Source of the DNA: Saprospiraceae bacterium
GTDB lineage: Bacteria; Bacteroidota; Bacteroidia; Chitinophagales; Saprospiraceae
DNA length: 64,000 nt
NCBI GenBank assembly: GCA_016710235.1
Contig: JADJLG010000001.1
Coordinates: forward strand, 3,431,273-3,495,272
Direction of reading: 5' to 3'
Numbering within the stretch: the stretch's first letter is position 1; each line of letters starts with the position of its first letter. Positions 1 through 7,930 of the stretch are shown here, in pieces. Position numbers and translations under genes: made by a program. The notes beneath the pieces were generated by a model. That model was given only the letters and a program-made list of their open reading frames with translations. It was not told where the DNA came from and searched no databases.

Positions 1-904
1 CTAATTTCAATTCCACAAATGGTGCGATTAAAAGCGGCTTACAATAGTTTTATGCAGCGTGCGATCCTCGATTTCAATTCCACAAATGGTGCGATTAAAA
101 GGATTATTTACGGCATGCACTGGTCTCTGGGATGTTATTTCAATTCCACAAATGGTGCGATTAAAAGACGGTTAGGATTGGTGCGTGGTGTGATAAATAT
201 GAATTTCAATTCCACAAATGGTGCGATTAAAAGCTTGCTGCTTGCACAAAGCCATTTTTAACAAAATGATTTCAATTCCACAAATGGTGCGATTAAAAGT
301 AATTGGAGCTTAACATCCAATCCAGACGCAACACAATTTCAATTCCACAAATGGTGCGATTAAAAGTAATGTAATCGTAGTTATTGCAAATAAACTTATT
401 GAATTTCAATTCCACAAATGGTGCGATTAAAAGCAACAGGATTATTAAGGGTAAACACTGTTTTGGTCGATTTCAATTCCACAAATGGTGCGATTAAAAG
501 GTGTGCAATATGGGCAGCTTGGGTATTGTATAAAAAATTTCAATTCCACAAATGGTGCGATTAAAAGTTTCTACTGTAACATTATTTAATGCCAATGGAA
601 CGTCATTTCAATTCCACAAATGGTGCGATTAAAAGGAGCTTTTGATATTTACTATAAAATATATCCATTTGCATTTCAATTCCACAAATGGTGCGATTAA
701 AAGCTTACATCAGACAACGCCTCGAGAGGCACAAGCGACATTTCAATTCCACAAATGGTGCGATTAAAAGTAATATAAGCAGTGCCTTATGAAGAAATCC
801 TCCATTGATTTCAATTCCACAAATGGTGCGATTAAAAGCTTAAATAGGCGCCCTTCGGGCAAATTATTATTTGATTTCAATTCCACAAATGGTGCGATTA
901 AAAG
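1..904 (-). CRISPR. CRISPR array, type I-B-like, 14 repeats, incomplete at left edge
   Basis: A 31-bp repeat (plus strand starts ATTTCAATTCC, ends GCGATTAAAAG) begins at 4, 71, 137, 203, 269, 336, 403, 470, 537, 605, 673, 740, 808 and 874. I see no mismatch among the copies. They enclose 13 spacers of 35-37 bp. Positions 1-3 end another spacer, so the array continues outside the window. Read on the minus strand the repeat ends ATTGAAAT, the usual 8-nt handle side of Cas6-processed type I-B repeats. Transcription is therefore inferred on the minus strand, the same direction as the cas genes, with the repeat at 874-904 next to the leader. Two apparent ORFs within the array are only translations of the repeats. 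I could not match any spacer to the rest of the window by eye. Confidence 0.98.
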
Positions 905-1241
905 TCTTTATCAAAGAAGTCAAATATACCTATTTTTCAATATCTTATACATTGCATTTTTTTGCATTCTTAGGCTTTTCTGCGTCGATGCTCTATTACT
1001 CGATTTAGGCCTTTCACCGACGACTAGTACAATATATTAAGAATCAGCTATTTAGAACAAGGTTCAAAGTTTTTATCTATTCAACAAGTGATTGGACAAA
1101 CAGAATCAAGCTTCATCGACGACAATATGAATATCTGAGAACCGGAATCGACGTATACAAACTGCTTCGCCATCATACACATACCTCGCTATGTTCAAAA
1201 AAAAATCAAACTACATGTCAAAGAACTTCTATACATTAAAA
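905..1241 (-). promoter_or_regulatory. CRISPR leader with candidate -7 element
   Basis: This AT-rich non-coding stretch lies between the end of cas2 and the first repeat, where a leader is expected. On the minus strand TATATTTG (921-928) matches the Bacteroidota -7 consensus TAnnTTTG, which would start transcription only about 10 bases before the first repeat. No good TTG -33 element sits at the usual spacing; an ATG is 21 bases upstream. I see no convincing gene in the rest of the stretch. Confidence 0.6.
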
Positions 1242-1505
1242 TTACAGAAAGTTGTCGGTACTGTTGCGCTCTTTCCCTATAATTTCTTTATATAACCACT
1301 TCGAATCCCTGCTGCTAAAAATGATGAAACTGTCCACACCGGGATTCATCACGGATTTTGCTTTTGTCTTTAATTCCAGGATTTGGACTTCAGTCAGCTC
1401 TCCTTCAAAAACAGAGTTTTGAATCCAAATCAGGTATTGACGGCAAAGTTTCAACATCTTGGCCACCCGCTTTTCTCCTACATCATATATTGCAATCACA
1501 TACAT
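1242..1505 (-). CDS. cas2: CRISPR-associated endoribonuclease-fold protein Cas2
   Basis: Cas2 forms the central dimer of the Cas1-Cas2 integrase that inserts new spacers. This 87-aa protein has the family length and the typical N-terminal strand MYVIAIYDVGEKR with its conserved aspartate, followed by the VFEGELT segment. I chose the ATG whose A is the last base of the cas1 stop (TAATG), giving translational coupling. An upstream in-frame TTG would add three residues but is less likely. The gene is the last of the adaptation module and is followed directly by the leader. Confidence 0.95.
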   Translation of the reverse strand: MYVIAIYDVGEKRVAKMLKLCRQYLIWIQNSVFEGELTEVQILELKTKAKSVMNPGVDSFIIFSSRDSKWLYKEIIGKERNSTDNFL

Positions 1506-2512
1506 TACCACCAAATTTTAAAGGGTTCGTATTCCGGAGTATCTCCCAATATGTACTTTGAGATTTTGTAGCATTCCAATCTTATCAATTGTTTGAAACT
1601 TACACTCTTACCGAGGGTCCTGTGCTTAATGGTTTCCGCAAGTTTTTCTTCCCATACTTTCAAAAAAATCTTCTTACCTGCCGCAGCAAGATAGCATCCG
1701 TTCAGTTTGCTATCAAAATCCTCAGACTGGATTTCTTTTTTGTTGAGTACTCTGAAGATAAGTCTGTCCACAAGGATTGGCTTGAATATCTCTGCAATGT
1801 CCAGGGCAAGTGAGTATCTCCTGTAGCCGGGTTCATGCAGAAAACTAATCGTCGGATTAAGCTGTGTATGGTAGATTGTTGATAAGCAAAGCGTGTAACA
1901 TATCATGTTGCCAAATGAAATCAGTGCATTGACTTCGTTCGAAGGTGGCTGCCTTGTTCGTTCCTTCATCTCGAAGCCTGGCAATATCTGATTCCAGCAC
2001 TGATAGTAGGATTGTCTGCAAATTCCCTCGATTCCCATGATAGATGGTACATCCTTGCTTTGTCCCAGTTGAGCGACATTGTCCTCAATAGACTTAATAT
2101 ATGGATCAAGCTCTCGATTGCGGTGGTCATAGTACTTTAAATTTTTTACGATATTATACATAGCACCTTCTACAAAACGGGAAGCAAGATGACATCGTTT
2201 CTTTTTGTTGAGGTAAGCTTTTGTCTGTTCTATCTGCATTTTACCGGCTAACAGATATTCTTTAGGCATAAATGAACCGGTATAGTGCTCGTAATAATCA
2301 AAAAAGTGGAGAGTTATACTCTGCTGACCAAGCAAGTTGAGTAAGGCTGCATTGACATCTAAGGCTCCGAAAACATACATCGATTCGATGGTCTCAATTG
2401 GGATATACTTTGCAGGCTGTTCATGGCCCTCTTTGTCTCGAGCTACAAAACAAAGCGTATTGTCTTTGCGGCTCATGCGCCCGTCATTGAATAGATAGTA
2501 GCTACGCTTCAT
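1505..2512 (-). CDS. cas1: CRISPR-associated integrase Cas1 (type I-B)
   Basis: Cas1 is the metal-dependent integrase of spacer acquisition, working with Cas2 and, in type I-B, with Cas4. The 335-aa length is usual for I-B. The metal ligands are visible: E162 in MGIEG, H226 in FLHEPGY and D238 in LALDIAEIF. Nothing suggests damage. The start lies 3 bases after the stop of the RAYT-type transposase gene and the end overlaps the start of cas2, so all three are probably on one transcript. Base composition (about 40% GC in a hand-counted line) resembles cas4 and differs from the AT-rich interference genes. Confidence 0.97.
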   Translation of the reverse strand: MKRSYYLFNDGRMSRKDNTLCFVARDKEGHEQPAKYIPIETIESMYVFGALDVNAALLNLLGQQSITLHFFDYYEHYTGSFMPKEYLLAGKMQIEQTKAYLNKKKRCHLASRFVEGAMYNIVKNLKYYDHRNRELDPYIKSIEDNVAQLGQSKDVPSIMGIEGICRQSYYQCWNQILPGFEMKERTRQPPSNEVNALISFGNMICYTLCLSTIYHTQLNPTISFLHEPGYRRYSLALDIAEIFKPILVDRLIFRVLNKKEIQSEDFDSKLNGCYLAAAGKKIFLKVWEEKLAETIKHRTLGKSVSFKQLIRLECYKISKYILGDTPEYEPFKIWW

Positions 2513-2515
2513 AAT

Positions 2516-3349
2516 TTAATCTTCATCTATTGACCAATTGGAAGGACCTTTAAGTGTCCTATATTGGGTCCCATAACGAATAAAATTTTCAGAAGATCCA
2601 AACCAATTCAACACTGTTTCATATTCCAATTTGGTAGCAGCATTTGATTTGAAATTCCTATAACTACTCCAGGGATAATCTTCATAGTTGTCAGTGATGA
2701 AATGGTGAATTGGATTGTGATAAATATAAAAAAGGACTTGCTTTTTTTGTTCGAGATCATCAGCGATCAACTTGCGTCTGAAACCTTTTTGAAAAAGACT
2801 TCCCGTCCGCTCCTGTTGTTTGTTGATTGCCTTGGCATAGCCTAAGAAAAAACTTCGCAAGCTCTCTGACAAAATCCAAGAACACAACTGATCTAGAAAG
2901 TTTGAACCTGACAAATCTGTAGGGTTTAGGTCTTCACTATGTTGGGTGTCACCAAGATGATCATAAAGATTTAACAAATTTTTGAAATTTGTCAAATCTT
3001 GAAGCTGTGACAGCTTCATCGAGCTTATATCAAAATTCATCCGACTTAACCATGGCAGCGCGCAGTCTTTTAAGAAAGTTTGATTGACAGTAGCAAAATC
3101 GATTTGGGCTTGTGATGTAATTTCGCTCACCGGACAAGTTTGCACCATCAGATGGAAGTGGTTATACATGAGACAGTAAGCTAAGGTCTTCAAGTAGCCG
3201 TTCGTTCTTTCTGCATATTTCCTGAGGAAGTAACTATAATTCTCTGCATTAAAAAATATAGCTTCTCTGTTGATGCCGCGATTAAATATATGATAGTATC
3301 TATCAGGTAGCAGTGGGATGGTCATATCATGTATAGCTGCCATGATCAC
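2516..3349 (-). CDS. REP-associated tyrosine transposase (RAYT, Y1/HUH family)
   Basis: This is a single-strand DNA nuclease of the IS200/RAYT (Y1_Tnp) family. The N-terminus has YYHIFNRGINREAIFF. The HUH metal motif is in MYNHFHLMVQ (His64, His66) and the likely catalytic tyrosine is in YIYHNPI (near Y210), followed by the family's YPWSSY. At 277 aa it exceeds the roughly 200 aa I expect. Residues about 111-150 form an extra segment encoded by REP-like palindromes. The gene starts about 9 bases after cas4 (GTG; alternative ATGs at 3343 and 3325) and stops 3 bases before cas1, so it sits inside the adaptation operon without flanking element ends. I see no terminal repeats or target duplication. 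Domestication is inference; it could also be a chance insertion that kept the operon intact. Confidence 0.85.
   Translation of the reverse strand: MIMAAIHDMTIPLLPDRYYHIFNRGINREAIFFNAENYSYFLRKYAERTNGYLKTLAYCLMYNHFHLMVQTCPVSEITSQAQIDFATVNQTFLKDCALPWLSRMNFDISSMKLSQLQDLTNFKNLLNLYDHLGDTQHSEDLNPTDLSGSNFLDQLCSWILSESLRSFFLGYAKAINKQQERTGSLFQKGFRRKLIADDLEQKKQVLFYIYHNPIHHFITDNYEDYPWSSYRNFKSNAATKLEYETVLNWFGSSENFIRYGTQYRTLKGPSNWSIDED
2904..3017. repeat. REP-like palindrome cluster inside the RAYT gene
   Basis: Several hairpins follow one another. AACCTGACA/TGTAGGGTT at about 2904-2925 is imperfect. TTGG/CCAA lies around 2942-2955. A 16-bp arm pair with one mismatch at 2966-3000 begins AAGATTTAACAAATTT on the plus strand. 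A perfect GAAGCTG-tga-CAGCTTC lies at 3001-3017. All are read in frame as part of the transposase, giving segments such as DLTNFKNLLNL. RAYT proteins act on REP palindromes, so these may be substrates carried within the gene. Confidence 0.7.
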
Positions 3350-3358
3350 AATGAAATA

Positions 3359-3856
3359 TTATACATAACAAAACTCATAGTAGCTGCATTTTTTACAGAT
3401 GGTTTTATGGATAACATTAGGTATCTGCGACCGGGCGATGATCAATTCGATTTCTTCTTCCCAGCATGGGATCAACCTGATATCTTCTTCTGTCAAGATT
3501 ACTTGCTGCGTATGCCTAAGTTTTGGATACTCGAGTATGCCGGTAGCACCATCTACACCTTGTTGCTTCAGTTTGTACAGATAATATTTGACTTGAGCCT
3601 CGTGCGCAGCTTCCATCTTATCGCTCTTTTTTATTTCATGGACCACTTTATTGCGCGCATCATAATAGTCTATCTTGATACCGTCAAGCTGTAATTCTGT
3701 ATATTTGACAGCTCTGTCCATATACGTTGATTCGCCGATGAGTTTACCTTCAGTGACGATGTCTGAAGTGTGCTCCATATGGATGCCATTGGAAAATAAC
3801 CAAAGCTTGCGATGGCAGATGTGGTAGTAATTGACGTGAGTAGCAGTGATGGTCAT
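3359..3856 (-). CDS. cas4: CRISPR-associated exonuclease Cas4
   Basis: Cas4 trims and orients prespacers by PAM before Cas1-Cas2 integration. The 165-aa protein shows the four iron-sulfur cysteines (C14 in YHICHRKL, then C154, C157 and C163 in ICKKCSYYEFC). It also shows the RecB-like PD-(D/E)xK core: an aspartate around 63-66, then E74 and K76 in HEIKKSDK. All key residues are present. It lies 12 bases after the DUF6155 gene and about 9 before the RAYT gene. Its GC content resembles cas1 rather than cas7 or cas3. Confidence 0.95.
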   Translation of the reverse strand: MTITATHVNYYHICHRKLWLFSNGIHMEHTSDIVTEGKLIGESTYMDRAVKYTELQLDGIKIDYYDARNKVVHEIKKSDKMEAAHEAQVKYYLYKLKQQGVDGATGILEYPKLRHTQQVILTEEDIRLIPCWEEEIELIIARSQIPNVIHKTICKKCSYYEFCYV

Positions 3857-3868
3857 GGTCTATCATTC

Positions 3869-4384
3869 TTAATAATAACTATAATAGATATCATTCATCG
3901 CATCACTAAAGCCATATCCACAACGGGATGCATATTGAACACAACTTTTTGCCTGCTCTTTGAAGTGCTTTAAAAGCCCATTTTTAGCAATATATCGCAA
4001 AGCTGCATTAAAATTATTTTCAGCGCTTATATAATACTGTTCCGTCATATCTCCATAGTCATGCGTGAATTTGCTTGCTAACTCAGGGAGATATAGCATC
4101 AGCTCACTTAAGAAGATTGGATCAGGTTTTAAGTCAGCAAATTCCTTAATGGCCTTCTTTGCCACAGAATATTTTAGGCCTGCATTCATAGGATTTCTAG
4201 GATAAAACTCTTTTTCGATGATTTTTTTATATTTCTCAATGGCCTCTGCGCCTACTTCTGGATTAAGGAAGTGGTCGATGTATTGCTTAGCTGGTTTTGA
4301 ATTTGAATACATTTCCATCACAAACTCTGCTATTTGATCACGATCGAGTGTTTTTAGGAATTTTTGTAAGGTTTGCTTGGACAT
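3869..4384 (-). CDS. DUF6155 family protein within the cas operon
   Basis: This 171-aa helical protein begins MSKQTLQKFLKTLDRDQI and has a FLNPE segment, which I recall as the pattern of DUF6155, a family of unknown function. There is no signal peptide, membrane segment or recognisable catalytic motif. It is the first gene after the terminator hairpin that follows cas7 and lies 12 bases before cas4, so it heads the DUF6155-cas4-RAYT-cas1-cas2 unit. It is not a known core Cas protein. Whether it takes part in adaptation or is a passenger cannot be told from the sequence. The family name is from memory. Confidence 0.65.
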   Translation of the reverse strand: MSKQTLQKFLKTLDRDQIAEFVMEMYSNSKPAKQYIDHFLNPEVGAEAIEKYKKIIEKEFYPRNPMNAGLKYSVAKKAIKEFADLKPDPIFLSELMLYLPELASKFTHDYGDMTEQYYISAENNFNAALRYIAKNGLLKHFKEQAKSCVQYASRCGYGFSDAMNDIYYSYY

Positions 4385-4417
4385 GAGGAATGCTGGTATT
4401 TTTATAAGAAAAATATT

Positions 4418-4452
4418 ATAACCCTTGTAAATCGCTGCTTTACAAGGGTTAT
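4418..4452 (-). terminator. Intrinsic terminator between cas7 and the adaptation genes
   Basis: A perfect 14-bp stem (ATAACCCTTGTAAA / TTTACAAGGGTTAT) with a 7-base loop lies in the 78-base gap after cas7. On the minus strand it is followed by AATATTTTTC, a modest T tract. It should end or reduce transcription from the interference genes into DUF6155-cas4-RAYT-cas1-cas2. I found no clear TAnnTTTG promoter between it and the DUF6155 start. Confidence 0.75.
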
Positions 4453-4462
4453 AAAAAAATAA

Positions 4463-5512
4463 TTATTGGTTCTCATAATCAAATGCCATCATCAAGTTGA
4501 TGAGATGTTGCTCAGCTTTTTCAAGAGCATCAACTTTTTCACCTTTTGTAAGTACAAAAGCACCAGCCTGTAGCGTTATAAAAGTTTCGACTCCTTTTAG
4601 ATTTTCGTCAATAATTGGATCTGCTTTTTTTGAATCATCCTCTGACAATTTTGCTCTTATGCTTCCAGCTATGGTATTTGCATTGTCACTTATTGAAATG
4701 GCAAGTGTATCCATCAAACTAAAAGCACGTGATTGATTAGATGTAATCCGCCAATCAATTATTGCTTTAGCTAAACCTTTAATCCAACTCTGTCTTAATT
4801 CTTTAGGGACGGTGAGAGAAGGACCAAAAACATTAGATGACTCAATCCATCCTTCATTTTTAAGTTTCTCAATAGTAGATTTACTCATTTCTGGTTCAAA
4901 AGAATTGATTGTAACAGAAAATAATCTCCTCAAATCAATAGCAAAATCTACAACAAATAATCCAACAACTCTGTCTGAAGAATTCAACCATTTACGACTC
5001 AAGCTTCTATCTTTTCCATCCAGAAACTCGACAATTTGTTCATTTGTTAATTCATTCCCATTTTCGTCTCTTACGATCACAACATTATTTGGTCTTTCGC
5101 TTCTATCAAAAGAACCTGCTTCTTTCTCGACTCCTGCTAATAATGGATGTAAAGCTCTCATTGCCGATATAGAAAGTGGACTTCTTCTTTTTAATGTCCT
5201 TTCAGAACCACCCTTGGATGCTTTCATCCATCCTCCAATTAACTGATCAGCATAAGTTGGATCACATGTTCCATACACTTCTCCTTCCTTTAGTTCTTTT
5301 TGCCTATTTACATCAAATAAAAAAGTAGTTGGAGAAGGCGCTTGTTTAATTGAATCACACAAGCTGTCTATTAGTGATCTTTTAACTTGTTGCCCACTTG
5401 AAAAAGGTATGTACTTTTTGAATTGCGAATCATAATAGGTTTTTTGTCCATCAGCAACACAAAATACAGTGTGTTCTGCTCTCTTTAAAGTTCTAATATA
5501 AATTGTATTCAT
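4463..5512 (-). CDS. cas7: Cas7 backbone subunit of the type I-B Cascade complex
   Basis: Cas7 copies form the filament that holds the crRNA. This 349-aa protein has features I associate with the I-B (DevR/Cst2-like) Cas7 group: an N-terminal strand MNTIYIRTLKRAEH, the central segment RRSPLSISAMRALHPLL, the pair FVVDFAIDLRRLFSVTI, and a helical C-terminal region. It lies 25 bases after cas8 and before the terminator hairpin. It is strongly AT-rich (16 G/C of 60 in 4861-4920), like cas8 and cas3 and unlike cas4. The Cas7 call rests on position plus general family look, not on a catalytic motif. Confidence 0.8.
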   Translation of the reverse strand: MNTIYIRTLKRAEHTVFCVADGQKTYYDSQFKKYIPFSSGQQVKRSLIDSLCDSIKQAPSPTTFLFDVNRQKELKEGEVYGTCDPTYADQLIGGWMKASKGGSERTLKRRSPLSISAMRALHPLLAGVEKEAGSFDRSERPNNVVIVRDENGNELTNEQIVEFLDGKDRSLSRKWLNSSDRVVGLFVVDFAIDLRRLFSVTINSFEPEMSKSTIEKLKNEGWIESSNVFGPSLTVPKELRQSWIKGLAKAIIDWRITSNQSRAFSLMDTLAISISDNANTIAGSIRAKLSEDDSKKADPIIDENLKGVETFITLQAGAFVLTKGEKVDALEKAEQHLINLMMAFDYENQ

Positions 5513-5537
5513 TATTTAATAATTTTGTGTGTTAAGA

Positions 5538-6798
5538 TTATGATTGTTTTTCTAAATATGCGTAATCAAATTTTAAGAGAGTGGAAAAATATCCAAACTC
5601 TTCATTCGTCATCAAATGAATTTCATCTTTAAGATTTTTTACTTGACTCAAATCATGTTCATCTAAATCTTTAACCATTGTAGTCAAATGTTCGATAAAC
5701 CCTTTTTTCGATTTGGCTTCAAAAAGCTCTTTTTCAACTAAATTTTTTCGGTCATTTTTCGTGCCCGAATTTCTATACCTCAAAATGGTCTTTGCCAGTT
5801 CTACCGTATATTCTTTTACTTCTTCTTTGTTTTTTGACATCATTGCTATTAACCATGTTTTATAAATGAAATAATTAATTTTATCGCCATCATTTTTGAA
5901 TGAAATATTTTTGTTTTCATTCATATACTTTACGAGCCCATCAGGTCTTAAAGCATGTAATCCAATACTACCCAGCTCACAAGCTCTTTTGAAGTTCATC
6001 CCAAATAATATATCAAAGTTTTCAGGAGTTATTGAAGCATCATTGGTGAGTTTTCTATAAATAGTTTTTAAGTTCACTCCTGATTTTAATTGAAAAGGTA
6101 TAAAACCAACAGTTTTATTTGTATCAGAAATATTGCATACGTAAGCAAGTAGTATTTTATTTGGAATTTTCTTTGATAATGAAAAAAATAACCTGCTCCA
6201 TTTTATTGTGTCGATTTTAAGAATACCATCACTTGATTTGAAAAAGCCAAAATCTTCAAGATTTGTAAAATCAAAACCTTCTTCGAAATCATTATGAAAA
6301 AAATAAGTTGTCCACTGTCCATTCCAGGTAATAACTTGATTTCCCCCCATATGTGTTAAAAGTGGATCGTTTAAAATTTTTCTATAAATTTTCCACCCAT
6401 CATATATACTTAGCAATATCTCTGGTTCATTAAACAGCAAATTATATGCACCAACTCCAATTGACAAACTATGTCCAAACCATGACAAATACATTTCATC
6501 TTTTGAAGTTGGAATTGTTATATCACTAACTAGACTTGATGTAGAATTGAATTCTTTTTTTGTCGATGCTGGGTAACCCAACACAAAACTACCATCAGGA
6601 GTTTCATTTTCAATTTTAAAATGTAATTCTTCCAATTTTAAAAGCCGTTCCTCAGAGTTAAGCAAATGAACTTTTTGTCCACTTTTCATTTGTACAAAGG
6701 GAGAGTTTGTAACCCATTGCAAATATTTTGGATGATTATAAAATAATTCAAAGTACTCCTCTATAAAGAACTCTTTGGGCGATAATTCCTTTTTATAT
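5538..6798 (-). pseudogene. cas8: cas8 (large Cascade subunit), 3' part, cut by an IS30 element
   Basis: Cas8 recognises the PAM and recruits Cas3 in type I Cascade. This is the downstream part, about 419 codons, beginning at YKKELSPKEFF next to the insertion and ending at DYAYLEKQS. The open frame continues into the insertion sequence to a TTG at 6929, but those first 43 or so residues are IS sequence, not Cas8. Joined to the 17 codons at 7878-7930 with one copy of the duplicated ATA, the gene would encode about 436 aa. Identity as Cas8 comes from position between cas3 and cas7 and from size; I cannot assign the exact Cas8 subfamily. Function should be lost unless the element excises. Confidence 0.8.
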
Positions 6799-7877
6799 AC
6801 TAGATTCCATAAATAAGTGCGACAGTTAATAAAACATTCTTTTGGAGAAAGACCTATTATAAAAATAGGTACTTTCCCCTCAAGATTTTTAACTGTACAC
6901 AAATGTATAAACAAATCACCTACCCTCAAAGGGTATTAATTGAACAATTTAAAAGGCAAGGAATGAGCATTATTCAGATTGCTGTGGAATTAGGATATCA
7001 TAGAAGCACTATATATCGGGAACTCGATAGAAACTCTTCACCTGGTTCATACAAGTTATATGGAAGCGCAAGAGCTCAGGATCGGAGTGAACAGAGAGCA
7101 CAAGGAAAGGGAAGGAAGAATAAAATTACAAGCGATCTTAAAAGCAAAGTGGATCAATTACTTAAAATCAAGTGGAGCCCAGAGCAAATCGAAGGTCGAG
7201 CGAATATTGATAAGTATGAAAGGGTTAGTAAAGAGTGCATATATCAATATGTATATGAAGATAAAAGGAAAGGAGGTGATCTATGGAGTAATTTAAGACA
7301 TTCCCACAGAAGTAGGCGAAGACGCAAAAATACCTATAAACAAAGGGGAATTATCAAAAACAGAGTATGTATTGAAGATAGACCAAAGATTGTTGAATCT
7401 CAAAAAAGGTATGGAGATTGGGAAGGAGATACTATAGTAGGAAAGAATCATAAGTCCCAAATTGCCAGTATGGTGGAAAGAAAATCCTTGTTTGTCAAGA
7501 TCATTAAGCTGGAGTCCAAAGAAGCTAAATTCACAGCCAAAACAATCAGTTGCAAATTGAAAAATATAAAAACTTATGCCATACAATTACATTAGACAAT
7601 GGAAAAGAAAATGCAGATCATCAAACATTGGCAAAAGCATTGAATACTAAGATATACTTTGCTCATCCATATTCCGCTTATGAAAGAGGTTGCAATGAAA
7701 ATATCAATGGTTTAATACGACAATACTTGCCAAAAAAATCAGACTTTTCCATGCTCAAGCAAACTGACTTGGATCGAATTGAATCCCAAATAAATAATCG
7801 ACCAAGAAAAAAATTAGGCTACAAAACACCAAATGAAGTATTTTTGAACCTTGTCGCACTTAAATGTTGAATTCAGC
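6799..7877 (+). mobile_element. IS30-family insertion sequence inside cas8
   Basis: The ends are 26-bp imperfect inverted repeats, 19 of 26 identical by hand count. The left is at 6799-6824 (ACTAGATTCC...AAGTGCGACA) and the right, read inward, is at 7877-7852 (GCTGAATTCA...AAGTGCGACA). The flanking TAT at 6796-6798 and TAT at 7878-7880 form a 3-bp target duplication. Removing the element and one copy restores an open cas8 frame (NNK-YKKELS). Total length is 1,079 bp, normal for IS30. A small hairpin (ACCTATT/AATAGGT, 6852-6870) lies before the transposase start. Confidence 0.92.
6903..7870 (+). pseudogene. IS30-family transposase, frameshifted
   Basis: The DDE transposase moves the surrounding element. 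The first frame (6903-7595) has an N-terminal HTH (VELGYHRSTIYREL), then KWSPEQIEGR and the first catalytic Asp in GDWEGDTIVG. The second frame (from about 7550 to 7870) has the second Asp in TITLDNGKENADH and the catalytic Glu in YERGCNENINGLIRQY. The break lies around the A-rich stretch 7560-7573. A -1 shift is needed, but I see no canonical slippery heptamer (the in-frame reading is A AAA ACT), so mutation or sequencing error is likelier than programmed frameshifting. The stop lies within the right inverted repeat. Confidence 0.88.
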
Positions 7878-7930
7878 TATTTATTATTATAGGCGTTTAA
7901 AAAAGTTCTTCCTATTACTGCTGTGATCAT
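7878..7930 (-). pseudogene. cas8: cas8 5' fragment, 17 codons before the IS30 insertion
   Basis: Immediately after cas3 the minus strand reads ATG and encodes MITAVIGRTFLNAYNNK before meeting the insertion sequence, where the frame reaches TAG. The ATG overlaps the cas3 stop as ATGA, a typical coupled junction, which supports this as the original cas8 start. The resulting product would be only 17 aa. Confidence 0.8.

Noticed and set aside
1..904. Array transcribed on the plus strand
   Set aside because: The repeat's ATTGAAAT end, the cas gene direction and the -7 box in the leader all support the minus strand.
19..1040. Open frames at 19-261 and 789-1040 (plus strand)
   Set aside because: They consist of the translated CRISPR repeat (FNSTNGAIK) and spacers; not genes.
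2516..3349. Casposon-like element (Cas1 as transposase)
   Set aside because: Cas1 is paired with Cas2, Cas4, a leader and a long array, and no terminal inverted repeats or DNA polymerase gene are present.
6799..6929. N-terminal extension of the 463-codon minus frame starting at TTG 6929
   Set aside because: These codons belong to the IS30 element; the real cas8 start is the ATG at 7930.
7550..7595. Programmed -1 frameshift in the IS30 transposase
   Set aside because: The overlap has A runs but no canonical slippery heptamer in the right phase (A AAA ACT), and no clear downstream structure; kept as a simple frame break.
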